DNA of 64,000 nt from Paraburkholderia ginsengiterrae (GTDB taxonomy: Bacteria > Pseudomonadota > Gammaproteobacteria > Burkholderiales > Burkholderiaceae): positions 186,001-250,000 of the forward strand of contig NZ_LXKA01000110.1 of assembly GCF_001645125.1 (NCBI RefSeq), in the 5' to 3' direction. This document shows positions 36,272 to 44,545 of this stretch, one piece after another. Every line of letters begins with the position of its first letter. Within the stretch, counting starts at the first letter, position 1. The notes beneath the pieces are model-generated. The model was given only the letters and a program-made list of their open reading frames with translations. It had not been told where the DNA came from and searched no databases. The position numbers and the translations under genes were made by a program.

Positions 36272-36733
36272 CTAACGCACGAGCCATCGACACAATTTTT
36301 CCCAGATGCTTTTCTCCGCGTGCCGTTCCTGGACAGCTGGCGCTGCCGCGATCAATGGCGCCGGGGATTTGTCCGGCTGCCGATCAACCTGCGCGTAGAA
36401 CTCCGCCTTGCCCTTCTTATCTCGCCGTTGCTCGGCTTCGATCTTTGCCTTATTCCACGCTCCCGCTTCGATTACTTTGTTGCTGCGGATCACGTAATGC
36501 GACTGGCACGGCAGATTCCAGTTGCCAACGGACGGCCAGAGCGAGATGGCTTCGCCGTTGAAGGTCAGACTCCAGTCGGTCGGCGTCAGTGGCGTGACGA
36601 CCTCGTTACCGCAACCGCAACAGCAGCCGTGAACGACCGTGCCGTACTCCATCGATACGTAAAGGACGCCTAGCTCCAACTCTCGCGGAATGCTTTTAAC
36701 GAAACGGGGTTCGAGCTGCTTGAAGCGCATCAT
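36272..36733 (-). CDS. DUF6527 protein of the ubiquitin-like conjugation operon
   Basis: Protein of 153 residues with the DUF6527 core at ~5-85: GVLYVSMEYGTVVHGCCCGC, NEVVTPLTPTDWSLTFNG and LPCQSHYVIRSN. The cysteines and SHY histidine look like a metal or catalytic site. Its ATG overlaps the E1 stop (ATGATG junction at 36730-36733), so it is translationally coupled. DUF6527 is a regular third member of bacterial multiubiquitin/ThiF operons and may process or remove the modifier; that is inference. Confidence 0.85.
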   Translation of the reverse strand: MMRFKQLEPRFVKSIPRELELGVLYVSMEYGTVVHGCCCGCGNEVVTPLTPTDWSLTFNGEAISLWPSVGNWNLPCQSHYVIRSNKVIEAGAWNKAKIEAEQRRDKKGKAEFYAQVDRQPDKSPAPLIAAAPAVQERHAEKSIWEKLCRWLVR

Positions 36734-37905
36734 TCTTGATTCCCGTTCAGCAGCATGTTTCCGTCGGTCGTGTACGTGCAGTGATGCTCGTTCTCCAGAT
36801 CGCGATAGAAGCCTCTGAGCTTTTTCCACTTGATGACGGCAAGTGCGGCGTTGAGCATATTGAGGTCGGCGACCTGAATATTTGACGTGTATACGTTTTC
36901 ATTGCCGCCACCTTCAAAGGAGACGCGTTCCCTGACATGGTCCCGCTTTTCGGGCGTACTGGCGGTAACACGCAGGATTCCGCCAAGTGTGCCGTTGACC
37001 AGTTCCAGGCCCATCCCGACATCAATGAAAGGCGTTCCACGGGCTTCCAGCATTTCCACGACAAGGCGCTTCGACTCGCCAGCGTCCATGCACAGAAAAG
37101 CGAACGTTATGCCGTCAAGCAGATTTGCGGTGCTCGTATCGAGCTGAACAGCATGCGGTACGATGTAACGATGCATTCGCGAGTAATTGCTGGCTAGATA
37201 GTCCACCTTCTTCGGCACGTCGCGGAGCGTCTCAATTGAAGGAGCACCGGGAGCACGGAACGCATTGTGCTGAAGGAAGTCGTCGCCATCGATCAACCGG
37301 ATCTCGCGAACGGGCGTTTTTGCAACTTGGTCCAGTACGTAGGAACCGGTGCCGCCCACGCCAATGATCGCGATGCGTTCACACTCCAGTTTGGCTGTAA
37401 GGTGGCCGATCCCCACGCGATCCGATGCCGTCTCCAGGTAGTTGAAAACACTATCCTCGTCGGCGTCGGGCTGCCGGTACACGCGCGGCGTTGCACCCGC
37501 CTGCACAACTGCCGCGGGACCGGCCACGATCGTGGCGTAAGTGGACATCTTTTGATAGTAGTCCTCGTATCCCTGCTGCGGTCCCGGTTTGCTGGAAAGT
37601 GTGTGCTTTCCAACCACGAGCGGGTCCGCCGGTATGGACCCGCCAGGCGTAATGCCCAGAATTGGCGTTCCGTCCGCGTTACAGGGAAACTCGCCGTGGA
37701 ATTCGACCGTGTGGGGCTCCGGCTTCTGAGTCGTGTCCCCGGACAGGCAGAGACTGGACATGAGCGTGCCGATCTTCACTTCGCGCCGCGCGTTAACGTA
37801 GGGAACTTCCTGCATCACGAGACACCCGCCCGTGATGCGCATTGCGTACCCCTCCTCACGAAGACGCTTGAGGTCGGAATTAAGATTGAACAGTGCGGCC
37901 GACAT
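36730..37905 (-). CDS. ThiF-family E1-like enzyme with N-terminal DUF6791 domain
   Basis: Protein of 391 residues. The N-terminal ~160 residues match DUF6791 (EVPYVNARREVKIGTLMSSL; HTVEFHGEFPCNADGTPI), which precedes ThiF in these operons and might act in conjugation through its cysteine. The ThiF/E1 adenylation domain covers ~180-385 with the ATP-binding IAIIGVGGTGSYVLDQ and LIDGDDFLQHNAFR. It would adenylate the C-terminus of the ubiquitin-like protein. The start at 37905 has GGAG eight bases upstream and overlaps the end of the multiubiquitin gene by 26 bases. Confidence 0.88.
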   Translation of the reverse strand: MSAALFNLNSDLKRLREEGYAMRITGGCLVMQEVPYVNARREVKIGTLMSSLCLSGDTTQKPEPHTVEFHGEFPCNADGTPILGITPGGSIPADPLVVGKHTLSSKPGPQQGYEDYYQKMSTYATIVAGPAAVVQAGATPRVYRQPDADEDSVFNYLETASDRVGIGHLTAKLECERIAIIGVGGTGSYVLDQVAKTPVREIRLIDGDDFLQHNAFRAPGAPSIETLRDVPKKVDYLASNYSRMHRYIVPHAVQLDTSTANLLDGITFAFLCMDAGESKRLVVEMLEARGTPFIDVGMGLELVNGTLGGILRVTASTPEKRDHVRERVSFEGGGNENVYTSNIQVADLNMLNAALAVIKWKKLRGFYRDLENEHHCTYTTDGNMLLNGNQE

Positions 37906-38170
37906 TGAAGATGCTCCCATGTTTGACTTCAACACTGCCGCCGGCAGCCAACTCACCGCTATGAGGCTTCGAAACGACCCCACGGTAGGTAATCGAATAC
38001 TTGATGTTCGGCATTGGCGGTTCACCGGGATACGCGATTGTGACCAGTTGTTCAAAGGTCACATGACGGTCGTTGACCTCGGCTTCGCGGCCGTTGACGA
38101 CGATTTCGAAGTGTTCATGCCCGCTGATGGAGCGCTCATCGGCGCCATCAAAGTTCTGCTGGGTTTCCAT
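37880..38170 (-). CDS. Ubiquitin-like protein (multiubiquitin family, one domain)
   Basis: Protein of 96 residues with one beta-grasp domain of the multiubiquitin type (FEIVVNGREAEVNDRHVTFE; YSITYRGVVSKPHSGELAAG; VKHGSIFNVGRTVQS). Many relatives carry several domains; this has one and a ~20-residue leader. It lacks a C-terminal GG, as is common in this family, ending in VQS. The start at 38170 follows AAGGA. It is first of the three coupled genes with E1 and DUF6527, so it is the presumed modifier. Confidence 0.85.
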   Translation of the reverse strand: METQQNFDGADERSISGHEHFEIVVNGREAEVNDRHVTFEQLVTIAYPGEPPMPNIKYSITYRGVVSKPHSGELAAGGSVEVKHGSIFNVGRTVQS

Positions 38171-38344
38171 ATGCTCAATTCCTTTCGGGTTTGGTGGACA
38201 ACGCATCCCCCCTTTAACCACGCGCGGATCTGAGCACCATATTCTGCTTCAATGATGCTGTTTAACAAAATGCGCACGTCTGGAGCGGACACAGAACCAA
38301 CCGTATCACATCATTTCTCCTTCATGCAAGCAGTTTAAGCAGAA

Positions 38345-38896
38345 TCAGTGGATGGCGACGTACTTGTATTCGATACCGCCGCTGCTGGCGATGTCCTCGA
38401 CGCGCAGGATGTATCCGTCGTCGACCAGTTTTTTCAGCCTTGTGCTCGCGTTCTGAACAGAAAGGTCGAGGTCAGCAGCGACCTGGGACGCCAGAACGGA
38501 TCCGTGTTTGAGGACGTAGTTCAGCAGATCACGGCCTGAAGAACTTATTTCGGGACCGATGACCTCGAAGGAGTCGTCACGCCAGATGACGAGCGGCTGC
38601 TCCTTCGCCTGCGCTGCATACTTCCAGTTATCAATTAGGTCTCGATCATCCAGATGCTCGAGAAAGAGTCCTCTCTCCCGTCTGAACTGCTTCGCGATCG
38701 AAATTACGCTCTCTCGGGGGAACGAAGCGTCTGTTGCCTCGATCCCTTCCAAGGAAATGCCGATCACACAGACGTCGGGACGCTTGCTGATGAATTCAGA
38801 AAGCTTTTGGTAAACTTCCTTCCCCTGGACGTTTCCAAATGGTTGGGACGTTGTGGTGAAGTCGCGGAGCTTGACGCGGAGGCAGGTCTGGTTCAT
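38345..38896 (-). CDS. STAS-like protein with C-terminal winged helix
   Basis: Protein of 183 residues. The N-terminal STAS-like (DUF4325) domain has VCVIGISLEGIEATDASFPR and a DRDLIDNWKYAAQAKEQPL segment; residues ~115-180 form a winged helix (LNYVLKHGSVLASQVAADLD; NASTRLKKLVDDGYIL). It follows the GHKL ATPase by 19 bases on the same strand. By analogy with anti-sigma/anti-anti-sigma pairs, phosphorylation or binding by the ATPase could control its DNA binding. It lies 174 bases upstream of the ubiquitin-like operon and might regulate it. Confidence 0.8.
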   Translation of the reverse strand: MNQTCLRVKLRDFTTTSQPFGNVQGKEVYQKLSEFISKRPDVCVIGISLEGIEATDASFPRESVISIAKQFRRERGLFLEHLDDRDLIDNWKYAAQAKEQPLVIWRDDSFEVIGPEISSSGRDLLNYVLKHGSVLASQVAADLDLSVQNASTRLKKLVDDGYILRVEDIASSGGIEYKYVAIH

Positions 38897-38915
38897 CCGC
38901 GTAATTTAAAGAGAG

Positions 38916-40013
38916 TCACCGCGTACCGTCAAGCAAAAAGTCGAAACAGATGTGGGTGCCACGAAGCTCGCGCAAGTTGACTCGATGGGAAAATTCGATG
39001 TCCCCGTGCTTGTTGTAGTCAACCTTGACCTCGAACGTCTCCTGTCGCACGCAGATACGTGCGTTGAATTTGTTGGCCACGTCACCGGTCCTCTTCAGTC
39101 CGAGCCCGCGCGCCTCGTCTTCGTTGCTGCTGATGCCGCCCTTCACGAAAATCTCCTGTATAAGCGCTACCCCAGGATGCATGCCAGAAGTGCGGATTGC
39201 TTCAGCCACGCTCGGGTAGCGTGTTTCGAGTACGGGGGCCAGCGTCCCTAGTATTCCACGGCCACTATCGGATATGACTGCCTGGATGTGTGGCTTACGG
39301 ACTCTTGAATAAAATTGCAACGCAGCAAAGCCGGGAATCGGCGAGTTCGAGTGATCCCTGACGTTGCCAAAAAGCTCAGAAAGCACAGTGAAGGCGCCGA
39401 CCGAATACTGCGCCCCTGCACAGCTGACGAAGCTCTTTTGCAGGCGACCGGGGATTGTCTCGTCAGGCGAGACCGGATCAATCAGCGCCACTTCCACGAC
39501 ACCGTCATTGCCTCCTTTGTACAGGCCGGCCTTCGATGTTTCCGGCCTTGAGGGAACAACGGAAATCGAAGGATCCAGAAAATCAAAAAAACCAATCCTG
39601 TTGAAATAGTCGAGTGTCGAATAGCAATCACTGAAATCGACGGAAACCTTCTTGCCTACATGTACAAGCTGATTGCAAAGAGCAAGCAGGCGGGCCGTGG
39701 CTTCGAGTAGGAGTTTGCTATCCTTCGCGAGTACAAACACTACATGCTCGCACGTGCTCAAGAGCGCGGACTCAGACAACGTCAACGCGTCTTCAAACAG
39801 GTCGGCCGTCAGCCATTTTCCTGCCACCAGCTCGATCCGAAGTTCACCGGTTTTCGCCAACGACCAGCCAAAGGCTCCGTCCTGCAAGAAGAGTTCTGGA
39901 TGGTCGTGCAGGTATGCGCTGACTGCACCTCTGTCTTTGCCAATTCTGCTTGCGATCACCCGAGCTTTTATCCCCGGCTCCTTCTTCAATACCTTTTCTA
40001 TTTCTTTGTACAT
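38916..40013 (-). CDS. Winged-helix protein with GHKL (HSP90/kinase-type) ATPase domain
   Basis: Protein of 365 residues. A short winged helix at ~1-55 (ARVIASRIGKDRGAVSAYLH) precedes a STAS-like middle (FVLAKDSKLLLEATARLLAL) and a GHKL ATPase domain at ~205-330: N box ELFGNVRDHSNS, G1 VISDSGRGILG, G2 EARGLGLKRTG. These match histidine-kinase/anti-sigma ATPases. Together with the STAS-like gene it forms a likely partner-switch pair. No membrane segment is seen, so it would sense a cytoplasmic signal. Confidence 0.8.
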   Translation of the reverse strand: MYKEIEKVLKKEPGIKARVIASRIGKDRGAVSAYLHDHPELFLQDGAFGWSLAKTGELRIELVAGKWLTADLFEDALTLSESALLSTCEHVVFVLAKDSKLLLEATARLLALCNQLVHVGKKVSVDFSDCYSTLDYFNRIGFFDFLDPSISVVPSRPETSKAGLYKGGNDGVVEVALIDPVSPDETIPGRLQKSFVSCAGAQYSVGAFTVLSELFGNVRDHSNSPIPGFAALQFYSRVRKPHIQAVISDSGRGILGTLAPVLETRYPSVAEAIRTSGMHPGVALIQEIFVKGGISSNEDEARGLGLKRTGDVANKFNARICVRQETFEVKVDYNKHGDIEFSHRVNLRELRGTHICFDFLLDGTR

Positions 40014-40221
40014 GATCCAGCTACCTGCAATACACCGTCCGATGCGAAGCGGCGAAGAATTAAGGCATAGTCCTTTCCAATGCTAGCACCAAACTGGTTT
40101 TCACTTGCGAACTATGACTGATGCAACCGTCACGCGTAACCGACGCTCGGCTATACAGCGCCCGCCCGTGACCTCTCTGCCAAGGTGCGCGCGAACGCGA
40201 TAGCCATTTGATGCATGAGGT

Positions 40222-40749
40222 CTACCGCTGCTTGGAAATTTCCTGACGGTCCGCACGATGCGGCCTGGCCTTGCGCGAATCCATCCATGCCAACCAGCCT
40301 TTGCGATAAGCGCGCGCGTCTACCAATGGGTGATGCTCGCGATTGTCAGTCCGATAGTGAGCCATTACGGCATGGTGATATACGGGGGTATCGATCAGTG
40401 GCCGCAGGTCGTACGGTACTGCCGCAAGATTGGATGGCTTCGATTCGCCGAGTATCAGCAAAAGAAATCAGAAGTCCGTCATCGAGTCGCAAGCGGCACG
40501 CACCGTACGCGGAGAAGCGCTGAACCAATCAAGGAGCCTTTCACGAGCTTGCAGCAGTGACACGGCCGCTCCACCAAGCAACGGCAGGACCTTCCGTCGA
40601 ACAAAATCAGAGCAGTCTTCAAGCTTCCATGTGTCTTCGAGCTCAACGTAAAACTCCCTTTGCCCGTCCTCCGTCACGATCCCCAAGCTAATTAGCTTCG
40701 GTGACAGTTGACCAAGCCCGGTGTACTCGGTGTCTAGAAAGACAAGCAT
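40222..40749 (-). pseudogene. DEDDh 3'-5' exonuclease interrupted by one in-frame TGA
   Basis: One frame of 176 codons is broken only by TGA at 40468-40470. Before it are the acidic LDTEYTGLG and CDSMTDF; after it, FLLLILGESKPSNLAAVPYD and HHPLVDARAYRKGWLAWMD, so all DEDDh positions (D-x-E, D, H-x4-D) remain visible on the two sides. This fits the exonuclease family of Rv2179c type (DUF5051). A single nonsense change, perhaps of TGG, would explain the break; sequencing error or read-through are alternatives. Neighbours are the ATPase/STAS pair and the HEPN-like gene. Confidence 0.8.
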
Positions 40750-40853
40750 ATCTGGGCCTCCCGGCGAAAACATTAGGACGCAGTCGTGTGGCGGCCTTCG
40801 GCAACTCTGCCGACGCGCACCGTTGAAGTTGCATCGCCAGGAATGCGCAGGCT

Positions 40854-41564
40854 CTACCTAGCCGGAGCGAATAACTGATTAGTCAGCTCGCTAACGATCT
40901 CGAATGTGCGCAAAACCGCGTTATGCAGAGTGCCCGAGCCATGAGCGTATGTGTTTCGAATCCTGGGTAAAGTATCGATGAATGTGCCGATCCAGTCGTG
41001 GTCGAAATCCTCGGGTAGCGGTTTCACATTCGAGTAGTTGACCTCGATCGTCGTCAGTCCAAGGCGCTGCATCTCCTGGATCTCTTGAAGCTCGGCGCGT
41101 TGTCTGGCACGTTGCAGTGCTCGCTCCTCAGCCCATGAAAACCGGTCGTTCGATACCAGTCCTCGGTCCCGTGCTTCCTTCAGCAAGTTTTTTAGACCAC
41201 GCGGGTGCCTAACCCCAACTCGCGACGATTGCGCCACCTCGGCAGCGAGCCGTTCGCGGAGTGCGAACTCGAGGGACGTGAGTGCTTGCTGCTCTGCCAC
41301 AGGGAAAAAGCGATAGACAAACCATGCGTAGGCGTAGAGATTCTTCGCGGTTTCGAAGTGGACTTGAATCGACCGGGGTACTGTTGTGCTAAGGCTGAAT
41401 GCTGCTACGTCCGCGAGATGCTCGGAAACACTGTCTGGTCGGATCTCACCAGTATCAGCATCTCTACGCGAAAAAAATCCGTTTCGGACGTCAGGTTCGT
41501 AGAGCGAGTCGATCGCCCTTAGCAGATCGCACGTGTCCAAAGTCTCGGGCGGCTTTTCTTCCAT
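40854..41564 (-). CDS. HEPN-like hypothetical protein downstream of tniQ
   Basis: Protein of 236 residues, mostly helical. Near the C-terminus (~200-225) is RNTYAHGSGTLHN, which contains an R-x4-H motif of HEPN ribonucleases, followed by the amphipathic helix VLRTFEIVSELTNQLF. A charged coiled region (AEERALQRARQRAELQEIQE) precedes it. It is 37 bases behind the tniQ stop on the same strand. HEPN proteins often act as defence RNases; catalytic use of the motif here is unproven. Confidence 0.5.
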   Translation of the reverse strand: MEEKPPETLDTCDLLRAIDSLYEPDVRNGFFSRRDADTGEIRPDSVSEHLADVAAFSLSTTVPRSIQVHFETAKNLYAYAWFVYRFFPVAEQQALTSLEFALRERLAAEVAQSSRVGVRHPRGLKNLLKEARDRGLVSNDRFSWAEERALQRARQRAELQEIQEMQRLGLTTIEVNYSNVKPLPEDFDHDWIGTFIDTLPRIRNTYAHGSGTLHNAVLRTFEIVSELTNQLFAPAR

Positions 41565-41601
41565 TTTCTACCTGCGTTAAGGTTAATCGATCATCATTGG
41601 C

Positions 41602-42927
41602 TCAGCGATGTTCAGCGGTTGACGCCACATCAGATAGTGTCGACATCAATGCCATCACTTCGCGCGTAGAAAATTTCCATACCGGCGAGCCGTCCACTGA
41701 TGGACCTCCGACTGGCCGCAGCACGCTTGAACGAAGTAATGCATACGCTCGCTTGCGCGAAATCATCAAGAGTTTTCGCACATCCGTAAGTGTCAACCAC
41801 TGTGCTTTCTCGTCGCGGAGCGCCTCGACGCTGCACCTGCTTACGGTACCCGACGTTCGGCCTGAAGCCGTCCTATGTGTTTGTCCCTCCAGAGTACCTT
41901 GCGTGATCAATACTGACACGGTGTCCCGCTTGATCCCCAGCAGCTTGGCCGCCGATGTAAGTGAAATCCACGCATGTCGACGACGGGTCGCAGGCGACAA
42001 TCGCCGATTCCGTTCGGCTAGTTGGCCGACCCATTCACGGCTAACAAACGAGTCAAACTCCCGACGAAGAAATTCGAACTGTTCGGCTTCGAAGCGTTTG
42101 TACAACGCAGTATAAAAGTAACCGAACCGGGCAGTCAGGCGGGCGCACGAATCCTCGCTTCCTCTGTTCCGGCAAACAATGCCGAGTAGCTCGTGATATC
42201 CGTGCGGCCAATCGATAAATGCCTGCCCTGCAGCGTTTGCTACAGCGGTCGCCACAGAGACGTTATCGAGATTGGCGATTTTGGTAGGCTTCGCCCCATT
42301 GCTGCACGCATATCCACCGAGAAAAGTGCAGACTGCCAGCAGGTCCGGAAGTACCAGGCGCCCAACGTCTGTTCGATAGTCAGCGCCATTTACGCCCCCT
42401 TCATCAGCCAATGCTGAAGACAGATAGGCGCTAACAGCAATCTCTGCGTTCGTAGCTATTTCCGAGGCGGTATCTGTCAACGGTCTGCCGCAGTTGCACA
42501 TAGAAATACTGTGCCGCTTCCAGGATACCGGTCTATTACAGCTGGGACAGCTATCGCGCAGTCGAGCGCGATGAGTCGGGCAGGCCACCATCAGCGTCAA
42601 ATCCCATTCTGCGCGCCACTTCGGTCTTTCCGCGAGGCATTCGGGGCAGTAGCGCGGTCTACGTCCGTTCCAGTACTTCATGCTAAGGCCACCCGGATCT
42701 GCAGTCTTGAGGTGACGAAAGTGACTTACCTGACCACGGAGCGACTGCAGCGACACCCCAGGGAGCATAGAGCCGACCCTCGCGAGACCATCACCGCCAT
42801 GTTCGACAGAGACGAGAAGCTCGAGATCGAGCAACGATGAGAAGCCATTGCCTTCCGATAGACGAAGAAAGTAGCCCGTCGTGCTTTCACCTGGCATTGG
42901 CGCAAAACGAACCAGAAGTTTGGTCAC
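41602..42927 (-). CDS. tniQ: TniQ-family target selector, 441 residues
   Basis: Transposition target-selection protein. The N-terminal TniQ domain has RFAPMPGESTTGYFLRLSEG and a double zinc-binding region (YCPECLAERPKWRAEWDLTL; CPTHRARLRDSCPSC; CNCGRP) at ~75-165. The C-terminal ~130 residues hold helix-turn-helix motifs (LTSAAKLLGIKRDTVSVLIT; LTDVRKLLMISRKRAYALLR) that could read specific DNA. It follows a second tniQ by four bases. In Tn7-like elements with two such proteins, one commonly directs insertion to a fixed chromosomal site and the other to mobile targets. Confidence 0.9.
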   Translation of the reverse strand: MTKLLVRFAPMPGESTTGYFLRLSEGNGFSSLLDLELLVSVEHGGDGLARVGSMLPGVSLQSLRGQVSHFRHLKTADPGGLSMKYWNGRRPRYCPECLAERPKWRAEWDLTLMVACPTHRARLRDSCPSCNRPVSWKRHSISMCNCGRPLTDTASEIATNAEIAVSAYLSSALADEGGVNGADYRTDVGRLVLPDLLAVCTFLGGYACSNGAKPTKIANLDNVSVATAVANAAGQAFIDWPHGYHELLGIVCRNRGSEDSCARLTARFGYFYTALYKRFEAEQFEFLRREFDSFVSREWVGQLAERNRRLSPATRRRHAWISLTSAAKLLGIKRDTVSVLITQGTLEGQTHRTASGRTSGTVSRCSVEALRDEKAQWLTLTDVRKLLMISRKRAYALLRSSVLRPVGGPSVDGSPVWKFSTREVMALMSTLSDVASTAEHR

Positions 42928-42931
42928 GTTG

Positions 42932-44458
42932 CTACCTCACGAGCGCGGCAAGTGAGCTCTTTGTGATAAAGCAAGTGTCTAATCTCGCGCTATCTCCGGA
43001 CTGTCGAAAAAATCCTACGCGTCCTTCGATGGCAGCAGTCATCACTCGTTGCAATAACATACGCCCCGTTGGCGCAAGCTCGCTCAGTGGCACCATGCTA
43101 CTCAGGCTCATAGTCAACGTACTATTGTCTCGCAGCCATCGCAGGAAGCGATCAATCTCAGACGACAATACGAACGTGCTTCCCTCCAAAGGGCGCAAGA
43201 GCCCGAGGCGAATCAATGCAAGACGCTGACGGCTCGTTGCACCTATGAGTTCTTCAGCCTCGCGAGTGCCGTGAAGCACGATGTTCATTTGCCGAATCGC
43301 CCGAGTGAGATTTCGCAGGGGAATAAATTCCAGTTTGCTGGAGGCCGCGGAACCGTCGGTGCTCGTCTCCCCCCGTAGTGATATGCCTAGACATCCATCG
43401 CTGCCTGCTTCTAGCTTGTCTGGGTTGACCGCGAACCCCCGTCCCTCCCGATACACAATGAGGTCGTCGATATAGTGATGTAGCAATTCGGTTAAGGAAG
43501 TTGGGAGTGCCATTACGCCGCCACGGCGACTCATGTAACGGGTCGGCGCCCTCGCGATCAGGTTTTCGGAAGAGATGAGTAGCGGCTTCCATCCGTCCGT
43601 GTGGCTCTGCGCGAACCTATTCAGTTCCTGCATAGCATTTGCCGGCGACGCCATGAGCAGCTTGGCCGCAAGAAGCGTGGCGCGTTTCTCAATCTCAAGG
43701 GCAGCCTTAGTGGTTGGATGGAAGTGATATGACCGTGAAATAGTCGTGGACAGGAAGTTGGAGACAGCTAGCCACTCCAACGCGCTTATTCGACGCACTT
43801 TGGTACAAAAAAGCTGCTGCTCAATCAGATCAGGTTCTGCGACGCCGAGAACTGCCGCCAAAATCTGCTTACTGATAAGACCAGCCTCGATAGGAGCGGG
43901 CGTTGTCTCCGTCTGGCCAAGATCAAATCCGCATTTGCACCGAGTGGGTCCAGGTCGGTCCCATCCTACGAGCTCGGTACATTGCGGGCAGTGCTCGACA
44001 AGCCATAGACCATGCAACTCGCATACGGTGACAGCGCGAAAATTCCAGATGGCCCTGAAAAGTCCACGCTCACGAATGCATGCTGGGCAATATGCGATAT
44101 ACGGCTCGCGAAAAAAGTAGCGCGTTGCCCAATATAGTGAACTAGTCTGCACGCCCGGAACACGCCGATGTCGGTGTAGAAGCTCGTTTAGGATACATAC
44201 GTCGAGATCCACAAGGCGAGCAACCGTGGTCACCTCGTCCGCCTTACAAAGGCTGGCTTTGATCGACCGCACAAACCGTCCAAGCGCTGGTTGTCCGGTA
44301 TACCCGTTCACCACCCCCAGTCGCAGTAAATAGCTCAGTACATGCTCGTCGTGAGCCGGGCGAGGACGGCAGACAAATCGTCGACCTGTGTGGGCAGTGT
44401 GCGTAGCCAAAGAATGGTTTCCCGGCATTGTGCAGTGGTCTCCAGATGGAGCGACCAT
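42932..44458 (-). CDS. tniQ: TniQ/TnsD-like target selector, 508 residues
   Basis: TniQ-domain protein with RPAHDEHVLSYLLRLGVVNG near the N-terminus and zinc ligands in YCPACIRERGLFRAIWNFRA, CELHGLWLVEHCPQC and RCKCGFDLG (~115-175). A large helical C-terminal part follows, with a helix-turn-helix near ~395-420 (EELIGATSRQRLALIRLGLL). Its size equals that of Tn7 TnsD, which binds the 3' end of glmS; by analogy this protein or its neighbour could recognise the gyrB 3' end. The start may be 44428. It is encoded between tnsC and the shorter tniQ. Confidence 0.88.
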   Translation of the reverse strand: MVAPSGDHCTMPGNHSLATHTAHTGRRFVCRPRPAHDEHVLSYLLRLGVVNGYTGQPALGRFVRSIKASLCKADEVTTVARLVDLDVCILNELLHRHRRVPGVQTSSLYWATRYFFREPYIAYCPACIRERGLFRAIWNFRAVTVCELHGLWLVEHCPQCTELVGWDRPGPTRCKCGFDLGQTETTPAPIEAGLISKQILAAVLGVAEPDLIEQQLFCTKVRRISALEWLAVSNFLSTTISRSYHFHPTTKAALEIEKRATLLAAKLLMASPANAMQELNRFAQSHTDGWKPLLISSENLIARAPTRYMSRRGGVMALPTSLTELLHHYIDDLIVYREGRGFAVNPDKLEAGSDGCLGISLRGETSTDGSAASSKLEFIPLRNLTRAIRQMNIVLHGTREAEELIGATSRQRLALIRLGLLRPLEGSTFVLSSEIDRFLRWLRDNSTLTMSLSSMVPLSELAPTGRMLLQRVMTAAIEGRVGFFRQSGDSARLDTCFITKSSLAALVR

Positions 44459-44545
44459 GACACGGACTGATATGTAGGCACATATCCGGCCAGAGACTCA
44501 AAATGGCACGGGTGCATACATCTCAACGGATAGGGGGAACACTTT

